From NCBI GenBank assembly GCA_024516155.1, contig JAJJXM010000042.1:496001-560000 (forward strand): a DNA stretch of 64,000 nucleotides. Reading direction: 5' to 3'. The notes under the pieces were generated by a model that did not search any database, was not told the origin of the DNA, and was given only the letters and a program-made list of their open reading frames with translations. A program made the position numbers and the translations under genes. Positions 1 to 10,798 of this stretch are shown piece after piece. The stretch is from Pyronema omphalodes (taxonomy: Eukaryota > Ascomycota > Pezizomycetes > Pezizales > Pyronemataceae). Positions within the stretch are counted from its first letter, which is position 1. The number at the start of each line of letters is the position of its first letter.

Positions 1-44
1 GTGATGCTGATTCGAATGGGAAAATTTGAGTGAGAAAAATATAT

Positions 45-135
45 TGCTGACAAGGAGGTTCGAACTCCTGAATCTTTCGATAGTGGGTTGCTTAAGAACT
101 TAAGTCCACCGCCTTAACCACTCGGCCATATCAGC
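45..135 (-). tRNA. tRNA-Leu (anticodon UAA) with a probable short intron
   Basis: Read on the minus strand, the acceptor stem GCTGATA pairs with TGTCAGC (one T-G pair) and is followed by A as discriminator. The D arm is GCC-GAGTGGTTAA-GGC, the long variable arm ATC-GAAA-GAT marks a class II tRNA, and the T arm is AGGAGTTCGAACCTCCT. The anticodon loop reads CTTAAG, placing UAA at positions 34-36. About 11 extra bases (TTCTTAAGCAA) then precede the CCAC that pairs with GTGG, which fits the usual intron position after base 37. One mismatch remains at the inner end of the anticodon stem. Ser is excluded by the anticodon. Confidence 0.85.
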
Positions 136-1390
136 TCTTGTTGTACTAGTGTAATTCAAGGTAATTATATACAAAATAGCTGTAATACGCCTGGCTTGTA
201 ACACAGTGATAAGTATTCGTCGTGTCATAGAGTGATGACTAGATTATATCATTAGACTGTTAATAGCATATTTGAAAGCTCGTTTCCTTGTTTTCGGCCC
301 CTCTAGTACTCGCTGATATCGAAGTCTCTACAGTAAAAAGTTGTATTCCTGTCCAAAAGCTAGCTTCCGATTCACAACTCAAATTAATATGTTACTAAGA
401 ACGAAAACATTTGGGAATTCATTTTTGGAGAACCAAGTTCCCTTGAGAGAAGATGTTATTGTGTGGATCTCCAGCATTGTGACAGTGGTTTATTCCAATC
501 GTAGCTAACAACTCCACCAACACGGTAACACCACGGGGTGTTGCACCTAATGAATGAGGGACCAACATATATACTTGTAAATATTACTTCTACCATCTTG
601 CGTACTGATAAGAAGCTTAATATAATAGCGGGAAGGAAAAAGCCTGCCAAGGAATAATCTCAATAGGGAAGGACTATGAAGAAGAACCCAATGAAAAACT
701 CCAAGAAGTAATCCTTAAGAGGAAAGAGCCTATAAAGGGAAGAATGTAAGAAGGAGTAAAGTTCGGTAGAAAAAAACACAACAATAAATAAAATCTGGAA
801 ATTCATAAATTCATTGACAACTAAAACCAACGTTGAATTAACGTGATCAATCCTTCCGCCGCAGTAGCTGAAGATATTGTCAAAATTAAAGCTCGATTCG
901 TCACCATCTCACGCGTTTGAAAAAAAAGAAGAAAGGGGAAAAAATAACGTAAAAGCAATAGAAATAGAATGAAAAGATGAATCAAGGACCCCAACGAGAG
1001 GCGGAACAGTGTAAGAAAACTAGAAACTGGCCGAAGCTTACACAAAAATCATCCATTGAGGCTAAACCTGCATGCGTGAAGTCAAGCTGGAAAATTCAAG
1101 TTGCGGGTGTGTGAATGGACAACTTGATGGATTTGATTTCAGTTAAAGATCATTTTCTGATTCAGCTCATTCTGGCGGTGGGTTTCCAGAGAACTGCTAT
1201 GCTACGAGGTAATGTCATGGTTTCTAGGCGGAGACTTGAGGTATCTCATTGCAGGGCTCCCCGCGGTCCGTCTGGTCAAGGTCACGCAAGGGAACGGAAT
1301 GGACCACAAACTGCAATCAAGTCTTGAGTTAGGACTCGGACTGGAGGTCTGTTGGATACCACAAACTGAACTGCCTGAGGTGGCTGTAGT
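136..1390. other. Stretch with no supported gene
   Basis: Between the tRNA and the first repeat module I see only short overlapping open frames on both strands, without family motifs, introns or promoter structure. It is not visibly repeated elsewhere in the window. The similarity to the other A modules begins close to 1391. Confidence 0.5.
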
Positions 1391-1766
1391 CGACCATGAA
1401 GCTGGTGATAACGTGTGGGATCCAGTGGAATACTAGATCAGTTCATGCAAAGTGAGATTTGTATATTCGCATACTGAGTACAAGGAATGAAAGTTTTGTT
1501 TCGCGATATAGCCATTTACGTGATACAGTGCTTCATGTATCAGAGAAACCCCAAAAATCAAGATTACCACTCGTCTTTGTTGCAACCGCAGTTACCGACG
1601 AAATCGACGAGTTAGCTTAGATTGCTTAGCTGTGAATGGACAGTGAGTCAGAATAGCTCGGTTAACGCATAAATAGCCTCATTAATTATGTTTTCCTTGG
1701 ACAGCAGAGAATGGCCTAGCCCCCGAAGTGGCATTGTATATCATATCACATGCATATGAAGCACCG

Positions 1767-2200
1767 CTATCCATAGATGATAACGTTTTCACCCTTTCTT
1801 ATCCTCTCTTCGGCACGCGTAAGATGGATCCTTTTATATTTTTGCTTTTGCGCTTGTAGAAGATATTCCGGATATACATCAGGTGCGTGTTTCATTCTAC
1901 TATGTTGGATGGAATAGATCAGTCCATAGCCAACCGGCAGCATGACCTGAGATGTTCCGAGAACCATAACGGTAACGGGACACCGCATGGGGAAAAAGGA
2001 AAAAAAAGAGGAATACCTGCAGGATCAAACAGGTGTCCCATCAATTGAGGATATATATAAGGTATCCCCCAATGACTGACCATCAATCAAGATCATCCAG
2101 CCTACACGTGCTGCCAAGCTTATCCCAGGCTCCTCAATGAAATTGTCAATCATGGATATATTCTGCCTTTGCTTCAGTCCGAAAGACCTTGTACGAAGAG
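1767..2200 (-). other. Semi-conserved reading frame downstream of A1, possibly a broken spliced gene
   Basis: Every A module carries sequence here that can be read as a first segment (RVGWMILIDG, GIPYIYPRLMG in copies with four Gs) and a second segment (VMLPVGYGLIYS, HAPDVYPEY) ending in TAG after IMYG. The second segment is preceded by a pyrimidine stretch and AG in all copies, and in three of five copies that AG lies inside an in-frame TAG, as expected of a splice acceptor. The first segment differs by a one-base change in a G run between copies (five Gs here), so the frame is not conserved. I cannot find one splice model that fits all copies; it may be a pseudogene or non-coding. Confidence 0.25.
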
Positions 2201-2467
2201 ACCATGGGTGTTAAACAGTGGAATTAGTTGCAGTACCCAAAAGCAGCTCTCGCCTTATAAAAATTACAGCATCCGTTATAAGAAACGTCACAACACATCT
2301 GAAGCAGCTCTTCAACATTAAAAAAGAACAAATAAAAAAGAAGCACGAAAGCCTAAAAGAAAGCCTAAAAAACACACAAGATAAGAACACAAAACAAAAA
2401 CACAAGAGAAAAAAAACCAAAAAACATGACACCAAAAAATAATATACTCCATCAAGAAGTTACTTCT

Positions 2468-3019
2468 TTAGTCACTATAATCTTCGGTATCCCCATCCTC
2501 AACATCTGACAAATCCTCCCACTTGGTAGTATACAAGGGGGGTTTGAAAATAGCCATGAGGCGGCTCAGCCTCCACCATCTGTTTTTCTGAGATTTACCC
2601 ATTTCCTCGGTGTTGCCTCTCAATACATTTCCGCTTGGTCTGGGAGATTCTGTGACCGGCCGCTTTTTATAGAATAGTCGTACCTCTTTTGACGAAGCCC
2701 AGGTAACAGTCTTTCGTGGTGCTTGAGAAGGGACCATGCGTAGTCGTTCATCATCGCTCATCTTTGTCGACTCGATCCTAATCAGAGGAATTGGCTGACT
2801 GTGTGTATGGAACGGAGGTTCGAACCATTCCTCGGTCCCGGTTGACAAGTGTCCGCATTCGCAGCACAATGGTATCGATTGTAACCGGTCGTTGCAATTC
2901 AGACAAGAGTGTTTAAAGACATCCCGATCCCTGGTAGGAAGAATTGTTTTCTGCATATGGCCCTGATCCATGGTACAGGGCACACATATATCCATGAATG
3001 GAGCTTCCAAGGCAAACAT
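2468..3019 (-). CDS. Family A protein, copy A1 (183 aa, unknown function)
   Basis: I do not recognise this protein. It starts at an ATG preceded by AAC (A at -3) that is shared by all copies. Residues about 35-60 hold a Cys-rich stretch (HSCLNCND then LCCECGH) that could bind zinc. The C-terminal half has KTVTWA (about 103-108), KEVR, RWWRLS and LYTTKWED, ending in an acidic tail. KTVTW fits the loose consensus of a PP1 docking (RVxF) motif, which is only a suggestion. There is no signal peptide or membrane segment. The N-terminal half varies more between copies than the C-terminal half. A1 is one codon longer than A3-A5 (CC versus C), an in-frame indel that supports coding. It differs from its paralogs in RWWRLS instead of RWWSLS. 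Confidence 0.65.
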   Translation of the reverse strand: MFALEAPFMDICVPCTMDQGHMQKTILPTRDRDVFKHSCLNCNDRLQSIPLCCECGHLSTGTEEWFEPPFHTHSQPIPLIRIESTKMSDDERLRMVPSQAPRKTVTWASSKEVRLFYKKRPVTESPRPSGNVLRGNTEEMGKSQKNRWWRLSRLMAIFKPPLYTTKWEDLSDVEDGDTEDYSD

Positions 3020-3349
3020 GTTCTGTGTGGCTTACGATAGTGTACTGTTTTCGTGTCGGATCTGGGTGGAGCGAATGTCCGTCTGGTGTCAGTGGAGGCT
3101 GCGGAACTTCACGGGAGGTAGAAGAAGAGCGTCGATGTAGTAGGCCGGGAACGTGGAGGTGGAGTATCCAGGCTGAAGCTGCTACAAACTTGTCTTTGTA
3201 TGCTCCACCAGATCTGACACTTCATCTGCACATTGACGACATCCTCCATCGACGCTCTTCTTGCGCCTTTCGTGTCATTCCATAATCACCACTGGCATCA
3301 GAAAGACATCCTTTGTATCCAGATCCTGCGCAAAAACAATACACGATAA

Positions 3350-4303
3350 TCTTATGGCCAGTTTACCGGGTAAGATTGTAAACCAGGTAAACTGAACTGG
3401 AAATTTTCAGTGAGTTGGTGCACTTTTGGTGTCCTGGATACGCAATCGGTTCAGTTTCGAGGGTTCCATAGAACCAGGCAACTGCAGTGCGCTGATTGAA
3501 CCAATTAAACCGATTGAACTGGTTGAACTGACTAGGCAAACAATCCTCCTATCTATCTTGCCTAGATTATTTTTCCTTGACCTACAGAACTCAACCTTAC
3601 CTCACACTGCCATTTCTCTCCAATGACCGATAATGAGTTTCTTTACCAGCGGCCTCTCCACCATACCACCTGGATTCAACACCCCGCTAGAACCCCAACA
3701 AGGCTCCGAAGATGCGGCCACAAGTAGCCCTACGCAGCTGGACCAGTATGTTGATTACTGTGCACTGGGACTGGAGGCAGCACTTGGGGATGGTCATTCT
3801 GCCATTGAGTGGTGGTGTGAGCCCCGGCAGCGAGCCAGATTCCCCGAACTTTGCAAAATCGTCCTCGAAGTACTATTTATTCCCGCAATGAGTGCCGAAC
3901 ACAAGCGGCTGTTTTCCGGATGTAAGCGGATCATGACATCGGACCGTCATTCGGTGCAGACAGACACTCTGGGGGCCATCGGCGAGTCCAGGAGCTTCCA
4001 TCGTAGGCACCAGTTGTGATTTGTGGGGACCCAGTTGATGTAGAATGTTGTTATATATGCACTGAATGATATATATTGCCCCTTCATAAACCAGTTCCTC
4101 CGGACAAACCAGCTTTCGTAGTTTCCAATGGTTCACCTGGTTTACCAAGCCTTGCATTCGGTTAACTGGTTTTCGCAGTTTCACCTGTTTAAACTACTGA
4201 CAGTAAATTTGTTTAGGTCGTCGCACAGTTCGCATATTCCAACAGTCCATACAGTCCATTTTGGCTGCAGTTTTGAACTGCTTTGTACGACCTAGGAGGT
4301 CTG
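3350..4303 (+). mobile_element. Deleted hAT-type DNA transposon, truncated at its A-side end
   Basis: The right end reads as a terminal repeat CAGACCTCCTAGGTCGTA on the minus strand (4286-4303), matching the end of the hAT copy at 39411-40195. The left end stops at the GGCCAGTTTACC subterminal sequence and lacks the last bases of the terminal repeat, joining directly to the A module. Both ends are rich in AACTG / CAGTTTACC motifs, as is common for the subterminal regions of hAT elements. The same junction occurs beside A3. Confidence 0.75.
3633..4019 (+). pseudogene. hAT transposase C-terminal fragment
   Basis: The frame contains the conserved hAT dimerisation block: WWCEPRQRARFPEL, then a hydrophobic helix, IPAMSAEHKRLFS (normally IPA.SA..ER.FS), and a second helix ending at the stop. 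Only this C-terminal tip survives; the DDE catalytic region and the zinc-finger N-terminus are missing, so the fragment cannot be active. A paralogous fragment on the minus strand lies at 33899-34300, and a shorter piece of the same sequence at 53385-53750. Confidence 0.8.
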
Positions 4304-4375
4304 GTATAAATGTCCCCAGTTTGGTCCTCATAAACCTCCCCGGAATCATTTGTTTGTAAATACCCTACACCTGCG

Positions 4376-5650
4376 AGTCTTGGCTACTGAATATTGATTA
4401 ACCTCCAGGTATATATTTGTGGTATTGATTTCACGGAAATTGCCTGTATACGAAGTGGAAGAAGTGGTCTTGTACTGTATTTATAGCAGTTCAATTTCTA
4501 GGACCAGTTATATATGAAGAAAAGAAACGTCACGGGGATACTGATAAACCTAGCTATATTGTATCCGGGTGTGTACCAAAATATTCAAGCTGGATGTTAC
4601 GTCTTAGTATATGGAGTAAGGGTCTCAAGGAATAACCAGTCGGTTAAAAAATATATTTAGAGGTTAGGTTACCAATGGGGCGTGTTAATATTGCTAAGTT
4701 TCCAAGGTGCAATCACAACGTTTAAGGGTGGGGGAGGATGGATAATGAATCTCCAGGAAAAAAAGTATCTGTGTTCTGACGTGAGGCTTATTTCACCTAT
4801 TCGATAAACGATTTTCGTGGAACCTATCAAAAGATCGGATGGTAGGTTCCTAACCAAATCCCATGATCACATGACGTCATCCGCGCGTCTGAACCCCCGA
4901 AGCGCATATTTAAACGCCGCCAAACTGCAACTGTCTATGTACTTGAGCACTCCATAACAGCGTACAATAGTGTCAATCTTGACACTGGGGGTTTTAAACT
5001 TGCTGCGATTATTGTTGACATGAATAGGATTACCATCCTCAAGAGGCCAAGAAAGCGTGCTTTAGAGCAGGAAAGAAAGCTGGGTTCAGATGTACTCTAT
5101 GACAGCTACGTCTTCCTACGCAGGTAGACTCCTGCCTGACTATGGCTCTACAGAGGTCCTCAAGATGTGGTTTCGTTATATGGAGAACTTGAAAGCGGTC
5201 TCCGGAACTGATATCTTGACTCCGGCAACATAGGAGTCCTCCGAGAAACAGGGAAGAATCTGGCACTGCAATTTCCGAACAGTAACTCCTACAACCCCTC
5301 TATGGCTTAATCATCAACTATCAGAATGAAGTCATGGGTTTTCCAAGTAAGCGACTGAGCGAGCTAGCAAGCGATATGGTATGATGTAACTCAACGTGAT
5401 CAGTCACGTTGCTTCATTAGGGCGTAACCATTATTTCGGAAATCAAGCCCTAAGACTCTAGAAAGTTTTCAAAATGTAACTTTTACTTCCGAGTTTTTGG
5501 ATTATTCCGTTCCGAGAAATCACATAGGACATTGGACCGGTTTTTTCTTTTCTTTTTGTGGTTCGGTTACCCTGTGATTATCCGTTCCGTAATCAAGCTT
5601 TCCCTAACCCTCGAACCGTCGGCAAGTTTCCGAATAAGCCAAGACAAGCT
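4376..5650 (+). repeat. Left-arm direct repeat, copy 1
   Basis: The stretch matches 16230-17508 in the same orientation. It contains a palindromic TGACGTCA (near 4873) followed by an A/T-rich box and a short reading frame that is broken here (a TAA near 4957) but open in the other copy. Near 5090-5235 another short frame (RLLPDYGSTEVLKMW) is open here and shifted by one base in the other copy. I see no intact gene. Confidence 0.7.
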
Positions 5651-5651
5651 T

Positions 5652-5835
5652 AGAAGGTCCGCCCTGAATTTCTCTCAAGCAGGTGTGATAATCCCGTTTT
5701 AGGGAAACCAAAGACGGGCCTTCTGAACTCAGACATCAAAAGGGCGTAACCCCGCATCCATAGTAACATTGGGAATAATAGGAAAGAATAGGAAATAGTG
5801 TAGTTTCGTAAAGTGAGGGAAACAGCTGAGATTCA
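5652..5835 (-). repeat. Dispersed foldback repeat with AGAAGGYCCGYC arms
   Basis: Arms AGAAGGTCCGCC (5652-5663) and GACGGGCCTTCT (5713-5724) form an imperfect inverted repeat. They are followed by a run of CCTATT/TTCC motifs read on the other strand. Related sequences lie at about 13280-13440, 37120-37290, 41752-41942, 52022-52215, 48240-48340 and 59690-59790. It may be a small non-autonomous element or a spacer carried along with the modules. Confidence 0.55.
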
Positions 5836-7270
5836 CTACGGTTCATTTTTTCGTGATCACAATCACACGATGGATTTCACCCACGATTTTGCAGCAGCGC
5901 TGTGATAAACTGGGAATGCGGATGTGATGATATAGGCTTTCATGTCCCACAACGCTGTCGTGCGACGATGTGGGCTCCAAACAACAGAGATTATCTCAAT
6001 GTGATGATATGCAATTAAGCGCTTAATTGCAATGAAGCTAGTGGTATTCACAGGTTGAATCACATATGCCAAGATATTATACTTTCAAAATAGTTCAAAA
6101 TTTGTGAATTCTATTGTTTACACTAATATGATGGACTCCCACTAATCAGCCCACACCCGATTCTGCAATCCACTAGCGAACCTCCGCTGAAAACAAGCCA
6201 ATGTAAGAAAACAACCTCTGTTGAGGCTTCTTGTGAGTGTCAATTATTTATGTGAAATAGCTACATTCATATGTACGATACCTTATTCCTGAACAGTGAA
6301 TGGATTGCATCATCATCAACATTCATCCCTTCCTGTAGCAGAGTTATCTTCTTACAATCACACTACGGGGAAATAGATACTTACAAAAATTGTGGGATCG
6401 CAACGGGGAAGCATGGGATTCGCGAATGGCGAGCTGCTAATGCTGCATCGAGGATCAGTGCAGGGACACGGCTGCCTGGCAGCAATAGAGCAGGGAGACG
6501 CTGGTTCGCTGTCAGGAGATGTGAAAATGGAACGCTGTAGATGGTGGGTCAGAGGTCAAACCAGAAAGAACGCTGTCTCATAGATGTGCAAAGGGGGAGA
6601 ACTGGAGGTTTTCCCGCAGAGCTGATTTTATGTGGGTGGGAGGGCGCAGGGAAGGAACTCGGCAAGCGCATTGAGAGAGTAGTTGGGAGCTTGAGCCAGG
6701 AGCTCGACGTCATAGGAACAGCGCGGGAAAGACACTAGGGCATACTAGCTTGGATGTGGAATTTTTATAGCCTTGACAGTGCTATTTCTGCCAGATTTTT
6801 GTTGACAGCATGAATTCTTTTCCTTTATGCATCTTATTTCTTCCATGATTTATTGATTTAATTAATTTTGTCAATCGGTTAAACTTTTTATTTCTGTTAT
6901 TGGTATACGAAAAGAGGGAGAAGATAGTTTTTATCTTTTATTTTTGACAATCTTGTGTATTCGGGATCTTTTGTTTGTAGTTCACGAAACTTCGTGACAT
7001 AGATTTTCATGGTGTTGAGGTGTGTTGAACATTGCTTGCCCATCAGTTCATGTCTTTGAGGTGTCCAAATATTAGCGAGACCGCAAATATGCGTATCATA
7101 TTTCCAATGCATGATTCCCACGATGCCGCTGGTCTGTTGATTGAATCCCACGTCGTCGTGGCGAGCAAACCATGATGCAACGCTATGGTGGGGAGGTCAC
7201 TATGTCCTCCAATGTACACTACGTTCTCGCGGCACACACACTACACACAGCAAAAAAATGTACCGTAGGG
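5834..7270. mobile_element. CACTA-like non-autonomous element (1437 bp)
   Basis: The left end is CACTACGGTTCATTTTTTCG and the right end, reverse-complemented, is CCCTACGGTACATTTTTTTG; 16 of the first 18 positions agree. The element is flanked by ATT on both sides (5831-5833 and 7271-7273). The homologous places at about 41750 and 52020 are continuous without it, which gives the empty site. A CACTA start and a 3-bp target duplication fit the CACTA (EnSpm) superfamily, though the right tip reads CCCTA. Internal frames are short and show no transposase motif. Confidence 0.75.
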
Positions 7271-7273
7271 ATT

Positions 7274-9125
7274 AGATACTGTGCCCGCAGAAAAGGTTTT
7301 CACTAAGTACGCACTAATATTGTGGTGGTGGACGCCGTTGATATCAATACAAATACGTAGTAGACATATGTAACCTTCAAGAGTCTTCAGAAATACCCAT
7401 GGAAAAAACCAAGCCAGTAATCCACAGATTGCGGGGTAAGGGGTGATGGTTAAATGACAGTCACGAACCTTTGATGATGACTCTCAGCTTAAGCTGGCCA
7501 GCTGAGCCGTAATTCTTTGCTATCTATAACAGAAGCTGAATATACGTGGATAGCAGAAGAACTTGAAGTAAATCCAGGGTATCATTCTCAAACTGTTGTG
7601 CTCAGAGTATTGAGCCATCCCAGTCGTCGGTACTCGTTGTAAGATGAGGTTCAAGAATGTCAGGCGGTACTAAAAAGTGATATTTCACAAGGTTTTCCTA
7701 TAGCTGTAGCTTGGAGGGACATAATTGCTGCGTCTCCAGAAAGTTACACGTCGACTGTGCATCATGGCTAATAGATGCATACTCTGGGGCTTTGCCTATG
7801 TGTGGGTTTTCGGGCCAGTCAGAGATAAGAGTTGACAGTATCCTCTGGAAGTCGGTTTTGAAGAGCTTCATCGATGTCTCTGACAGTTGTGAGCCCACTG
7901 GAAATAATTCGACTGATAAAAAACAATAAATATTGGTGATAAGCCTCAAAAACTACAGTATCCGGGATTCCCGTCTGGTCACCCACGACAGTACTAGCCG
8001 GACGATATCATGCTTAAATAGCGCAGAGCGGACGGGATGCGTTGTATTCATGATTCTATGACCGTAGCTGATACGTTGAGCGCGCGATTAATTATATTCA
8101 CAAGTTCCAAAATGCTACTATCCGCGAACTCTCGTCAGGCACAACAATTAGGTCCGCATCTTTGTAGAGCTATTCTGACAAAAGACTATTGTTACTTGTC
8201 ATCCGGTACGAGAAATGTGCACCTTGGGTAAGCCGAAGGTTAATCCTGACTACTTCACAGCGTATGGCTGATGACTCTTCCGTGGGTTGCTCGAGCCATT
8301 CACCAGTTCTCATATCACTCAATCAAATCACACAACCTGGACACCGTCTTCGAGTTGCGGCTGAAATAGTGCAAGAAGAGCATTGGGATAGGAACAGCAT
8401 AATGACCGGAAGATGGTGGAGGAAGATTCAGAAGTTCACCGCTCGGGAGCAGTGGTAGTAGGAAGTAAGGGGGGGGGGGGGGGGGGTTAAGGAGTGGCAT
8501 ATAAAGCGAGCTGCAGAAGCTTTAGCGTTGTCACTATCTGGCATCTTTGATAGAAATATTGGCATGTTTTTCTCAAATGTTTATAGGATGAGGATCATAC
8601 CAGCTATATAATGGTAGGTTTCATTTTCAAGTAGTCCATATGAATATGATTTAGTTTTTCACCAGTGGTAGATTAAACTGCTCAAACATGAATTAACCCT
8701 GTGGCAACTTGAAGTTAATCGGTCAATCCGGTATCACTGGTTGAGCAATATGACTTAATTAATCCACTAATCAGCTACTGTATCAATATTGGAACCCAGG
8801 AGATGTATGTACGTTCTACATCAATGACAGTGTACTATGGTAGCTACTACAGGATGTGTAAATACGTAGGATAGGCTCAACCTGCCGTTACTTGTGATCC
8901 AATAACTTAGTACAAGAGCTATTATTTTTCCAAGTCATGAAACAAATTGCCTTATTCACAATACGGAATCCGTTACAACGGGCGTAACGACAAATCCTTT
9001 GCGGCTCGAAAAAAAAAAGTAAAAAAAAACAAAAACCCCAAGGGCCCAAGCAGAAGAGCATACTCTATCAAAACGATGACTTTAAATTCACTATAACAAT
9101 TAAACTGAAGCATTTTCATCCATGC
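7274..9125 (-). repeat. Inverted copy of 39100-41740
   Basis: On the minus strand this segment matches 39100-39402 plus 40204-41740, interrupted on the right by the hAT insertion at 39411. The part 7274-8480 also has a third copy at 50995-52015. It contains a poly-G run (8469-8486) and a decayed reading frame described separately. Confidence 0.8.
7711..7929 (+). pseudogene. Decayed reading frame present in three copies
   Basis: The frame holds CGFSGQSEIRVDSILWKSVLK and related residues, with partner frames on the minus strand at 41010-41234 and 51309-51521. The three copies keep the central 40-50 residues but differ in start, end and upstream frame, so none looks like an intact gene. No family is recognised. 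It may be the relic of a gene or transposon carried in the duplications. Confidence 0.3.
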
Positions 9126-9159
9126 TACCACCCTATGGTACAAGAAAACGAGTGAGAGT

Positions 9160-9720
9160 GGTTTAGTTCAAACACCTTCGTGGTTTAGCTAAACACCGAA
9201 AGTGTTTAGTTAAACACCCTAAACACCAAAGTTGTTTAGTCTGATTTAAGGTGTTTAGCTAAACCACCCATCGTTGTTTCAAAGTGTTTAGTTAAACACC
9301 CCTAAACACCGAAGTTGTTTAGTGTGATTTAAGGTGTTTAGCTAAACCACCTAGCGTTGTTTAGTTAAACAACTACCTTGATTTTTTTTTTGTGGGGTTT
9401 ATTTAAACACCCTAGGGGTGTTTAAATAAACACCTTCTTTTTCGCTTATTCTTCGGTATTTATTTAAACATCCTAGGGGTGTTTAGATAAACACCCTAGA
9501 GGTGTTTAAGGATGTTTAAATAAACACCTTCTTTTTCGCTTATTCTTTGGTGTTTATTTAAACACCCTAGGGGTGTTTAAGGATGTTTAAATAAACACCT
9601 TCTTTTTTACATATTCTTTGGGGTTTATTTAAACACCTTCTTCTTCGCCTATTCTTCGGGGTTTATTTGAACTATCCTCTGACGTTTAAATAAACATCTA
9701 CAGTCCACTTCCTAGGGATG
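9160..9720. repeat. GGTGTTTA / TAAACACC palindromic array, left
   Basis: Units of GGTGTTTA and its complement alternate, giving many short palindromes such as GGTGTTTAAATAAACACC, spaced by longer near-identical blocks (TTCTTTTTCGCTTATTC recurs). The array lies inside the TIR element. Confidence 0.9.
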
Positions 9721-10329
9721 GCGTTTCCATGGTTCATATCAATCACCCTGCAGTGTTCTACTGAACATTCAGTTTTAACCTGTAGAGCTGTGTTCTGCTT
9801 ATTTTTGTTGGTGGAAGTGGATATTGCCTTAGTGCGCATCCCTTCCTTATGTTCTGTTCGTTCTGCCGTTGTTGTTCCTCGTTCTTCATCCATTTCATTC
9901 ACTTGTTTCTCCACCTCCATCTTTCCCTCTTGTTTGACTGTAAGTTTTTCCTCATGTCAAATGTTTGTCCCTCAACAGAATTTGCTAGTTCATACACCAT
10001 ACACCACCGGAGGGAAAAAAGAGAGAGAGGGGGTGGATTGGGATATGAACTTCCAGATACTCGCTGAGTCAAGTACTGCAAACCAACCCCACAAATATCC
10101 ACAATGCTAACCAGACAAACAGGATGCTCAGAAAACCTAAGTCTATTTATTGAAGCGATCCATGATTCCAGCATATGTAAGGGTCAATTAAAAAAGGCAC
10201 AAAGCGAATGGTACTATACAGAGAGCTGGAGCAGGAGTAGGAGGGGTGAGGAGGGAGGCGGGAGGTTCCTGTATGTATAGATAGAGGACCTGGCAATAGC
10301 TAGAGACATGTTATATAATGAGCGAGTGG

Positions 10330-10775
10330 TTTAGTAATTAATTTAAAACATTTAAAAAATATCTGAGGTGCTTGATCAAACCACTATTGTGCAAGGTGTT
10401 TAAATCGGTGTTTAAAGGTGTTTAGTAGGTGTTTAAATCGGTGTTTCAAGGTGTTTAAAGGTGTTTAAATCGGTGTTTAAATCGGTGTTTAAATCGTTGT
10501 TTAAAGGTGTTTAGTAGGTGTTTAAAGGTGTTTAGTAGGTGTTTAAAGAGGTATTTAGTAGGTGTTTAAAGGTGTTTAGTAGGTGTTTAAAGAGGTGTTT
10601 AGTAGGTGTTTAGTAGGTGTTTAAAGAGGTGTTTAGTAGGTGTTTAAAGAGGTGTTTAGTAGGTGTTTAAAGGTGTTTAGTAGGTGTTTAAAGAGGTGTT
10701 TAGTAAATGAATTTTGCGGGTGTTTGAATTAAACACCTTTTGTGGTTTAAAGTGTGGTTTGATTAAACACCTTTT
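10330..10775 (+). repeat. GGTGTTTA array, right
   Basis: Direct units GGTGTTTAAA, GGTGTTTAGTA and GGTGTTTAAATC follow each other with little else between about 10395 and 10705. This is the other subterminal array of the same element. Confidence 0.9.
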
Positions 10776-10798
10776 TTTTGTACCACAGGGTACCATTA

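Larger units (their letters stand above)
1391..3349 (-). repeat. A module, copy 1 (minus orientation)
   Basis: This roughly 2-kb block recurs at 14000-15994 (minus) and at 34548-36556, 42704-44694 and 53751-55737 (plus). In gene sense it starts at TTATCGTGTATTG, carries a 16-bp inverted repeat upstream of the A gene, then the A gene, an A/T-rich 3' region, a semi-conserved downstream frame and a conserved tail. The other four copies end in a long poly-C tract; this copy stops short of it. The sense start abuts a truncated hAT end. Confidence 0.85.
9131..10790. mobile_element. TIR element with long subterminal GGTGTTTA arrays (1660 bp)
   Basis: The ends are CCCTATGGTACAAGAAAA and, reverse-complemented, CCCTGTGGTACAAAAAAA (16 of 18 alike). 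A 5-bp duplication TACCA lies at 9126-9130 and 10791-10795, and the right-arm copy near 39094 has TACCA once and no insert. Both subterminal parts (about 9160-9720 and 10330-10775) are built from GGTGTTTA units, in both orientations on the left (forming GGTGTTTAGTTAAACACC palindromes) and mainly one orientation on the right. The middle, about 9720-10320, has short frames without recognised motifs. Superfamily not assigned. Confidence 0.8.

Noticed and set aside
2820..2835. GGTTCGAACC-type sequence resembling a tRNA B box
   Set aside because: It is the coding sequence of WFEPP in family A, present in all copies, without D arm, anticodon arm or acceptor pairing.
2998..3285. Antisense open frame of 95 codons upstream of A genes (also 15644-15931, 42720-43145, 53815-54102)
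   Set aside because: Both strands are open here in several copies, the frame breaks in copy 3, and conservation is explained by recent duplication of the module.
6271..6738. Open frames inside the CACTA-like element as transposase
   Set aside because: Short, overlapping, without catalytic motifs.
10395..10705. GGTGTTTA array as an internal telomere repeat
   Set aside because: The unit is not TTAGGG-like and lies within a TIR element with target duplication.
10330..10775. CRISPR-like array
   Set aside because: Units are contiguous without unique spacers, and the organism is eukaryotic.
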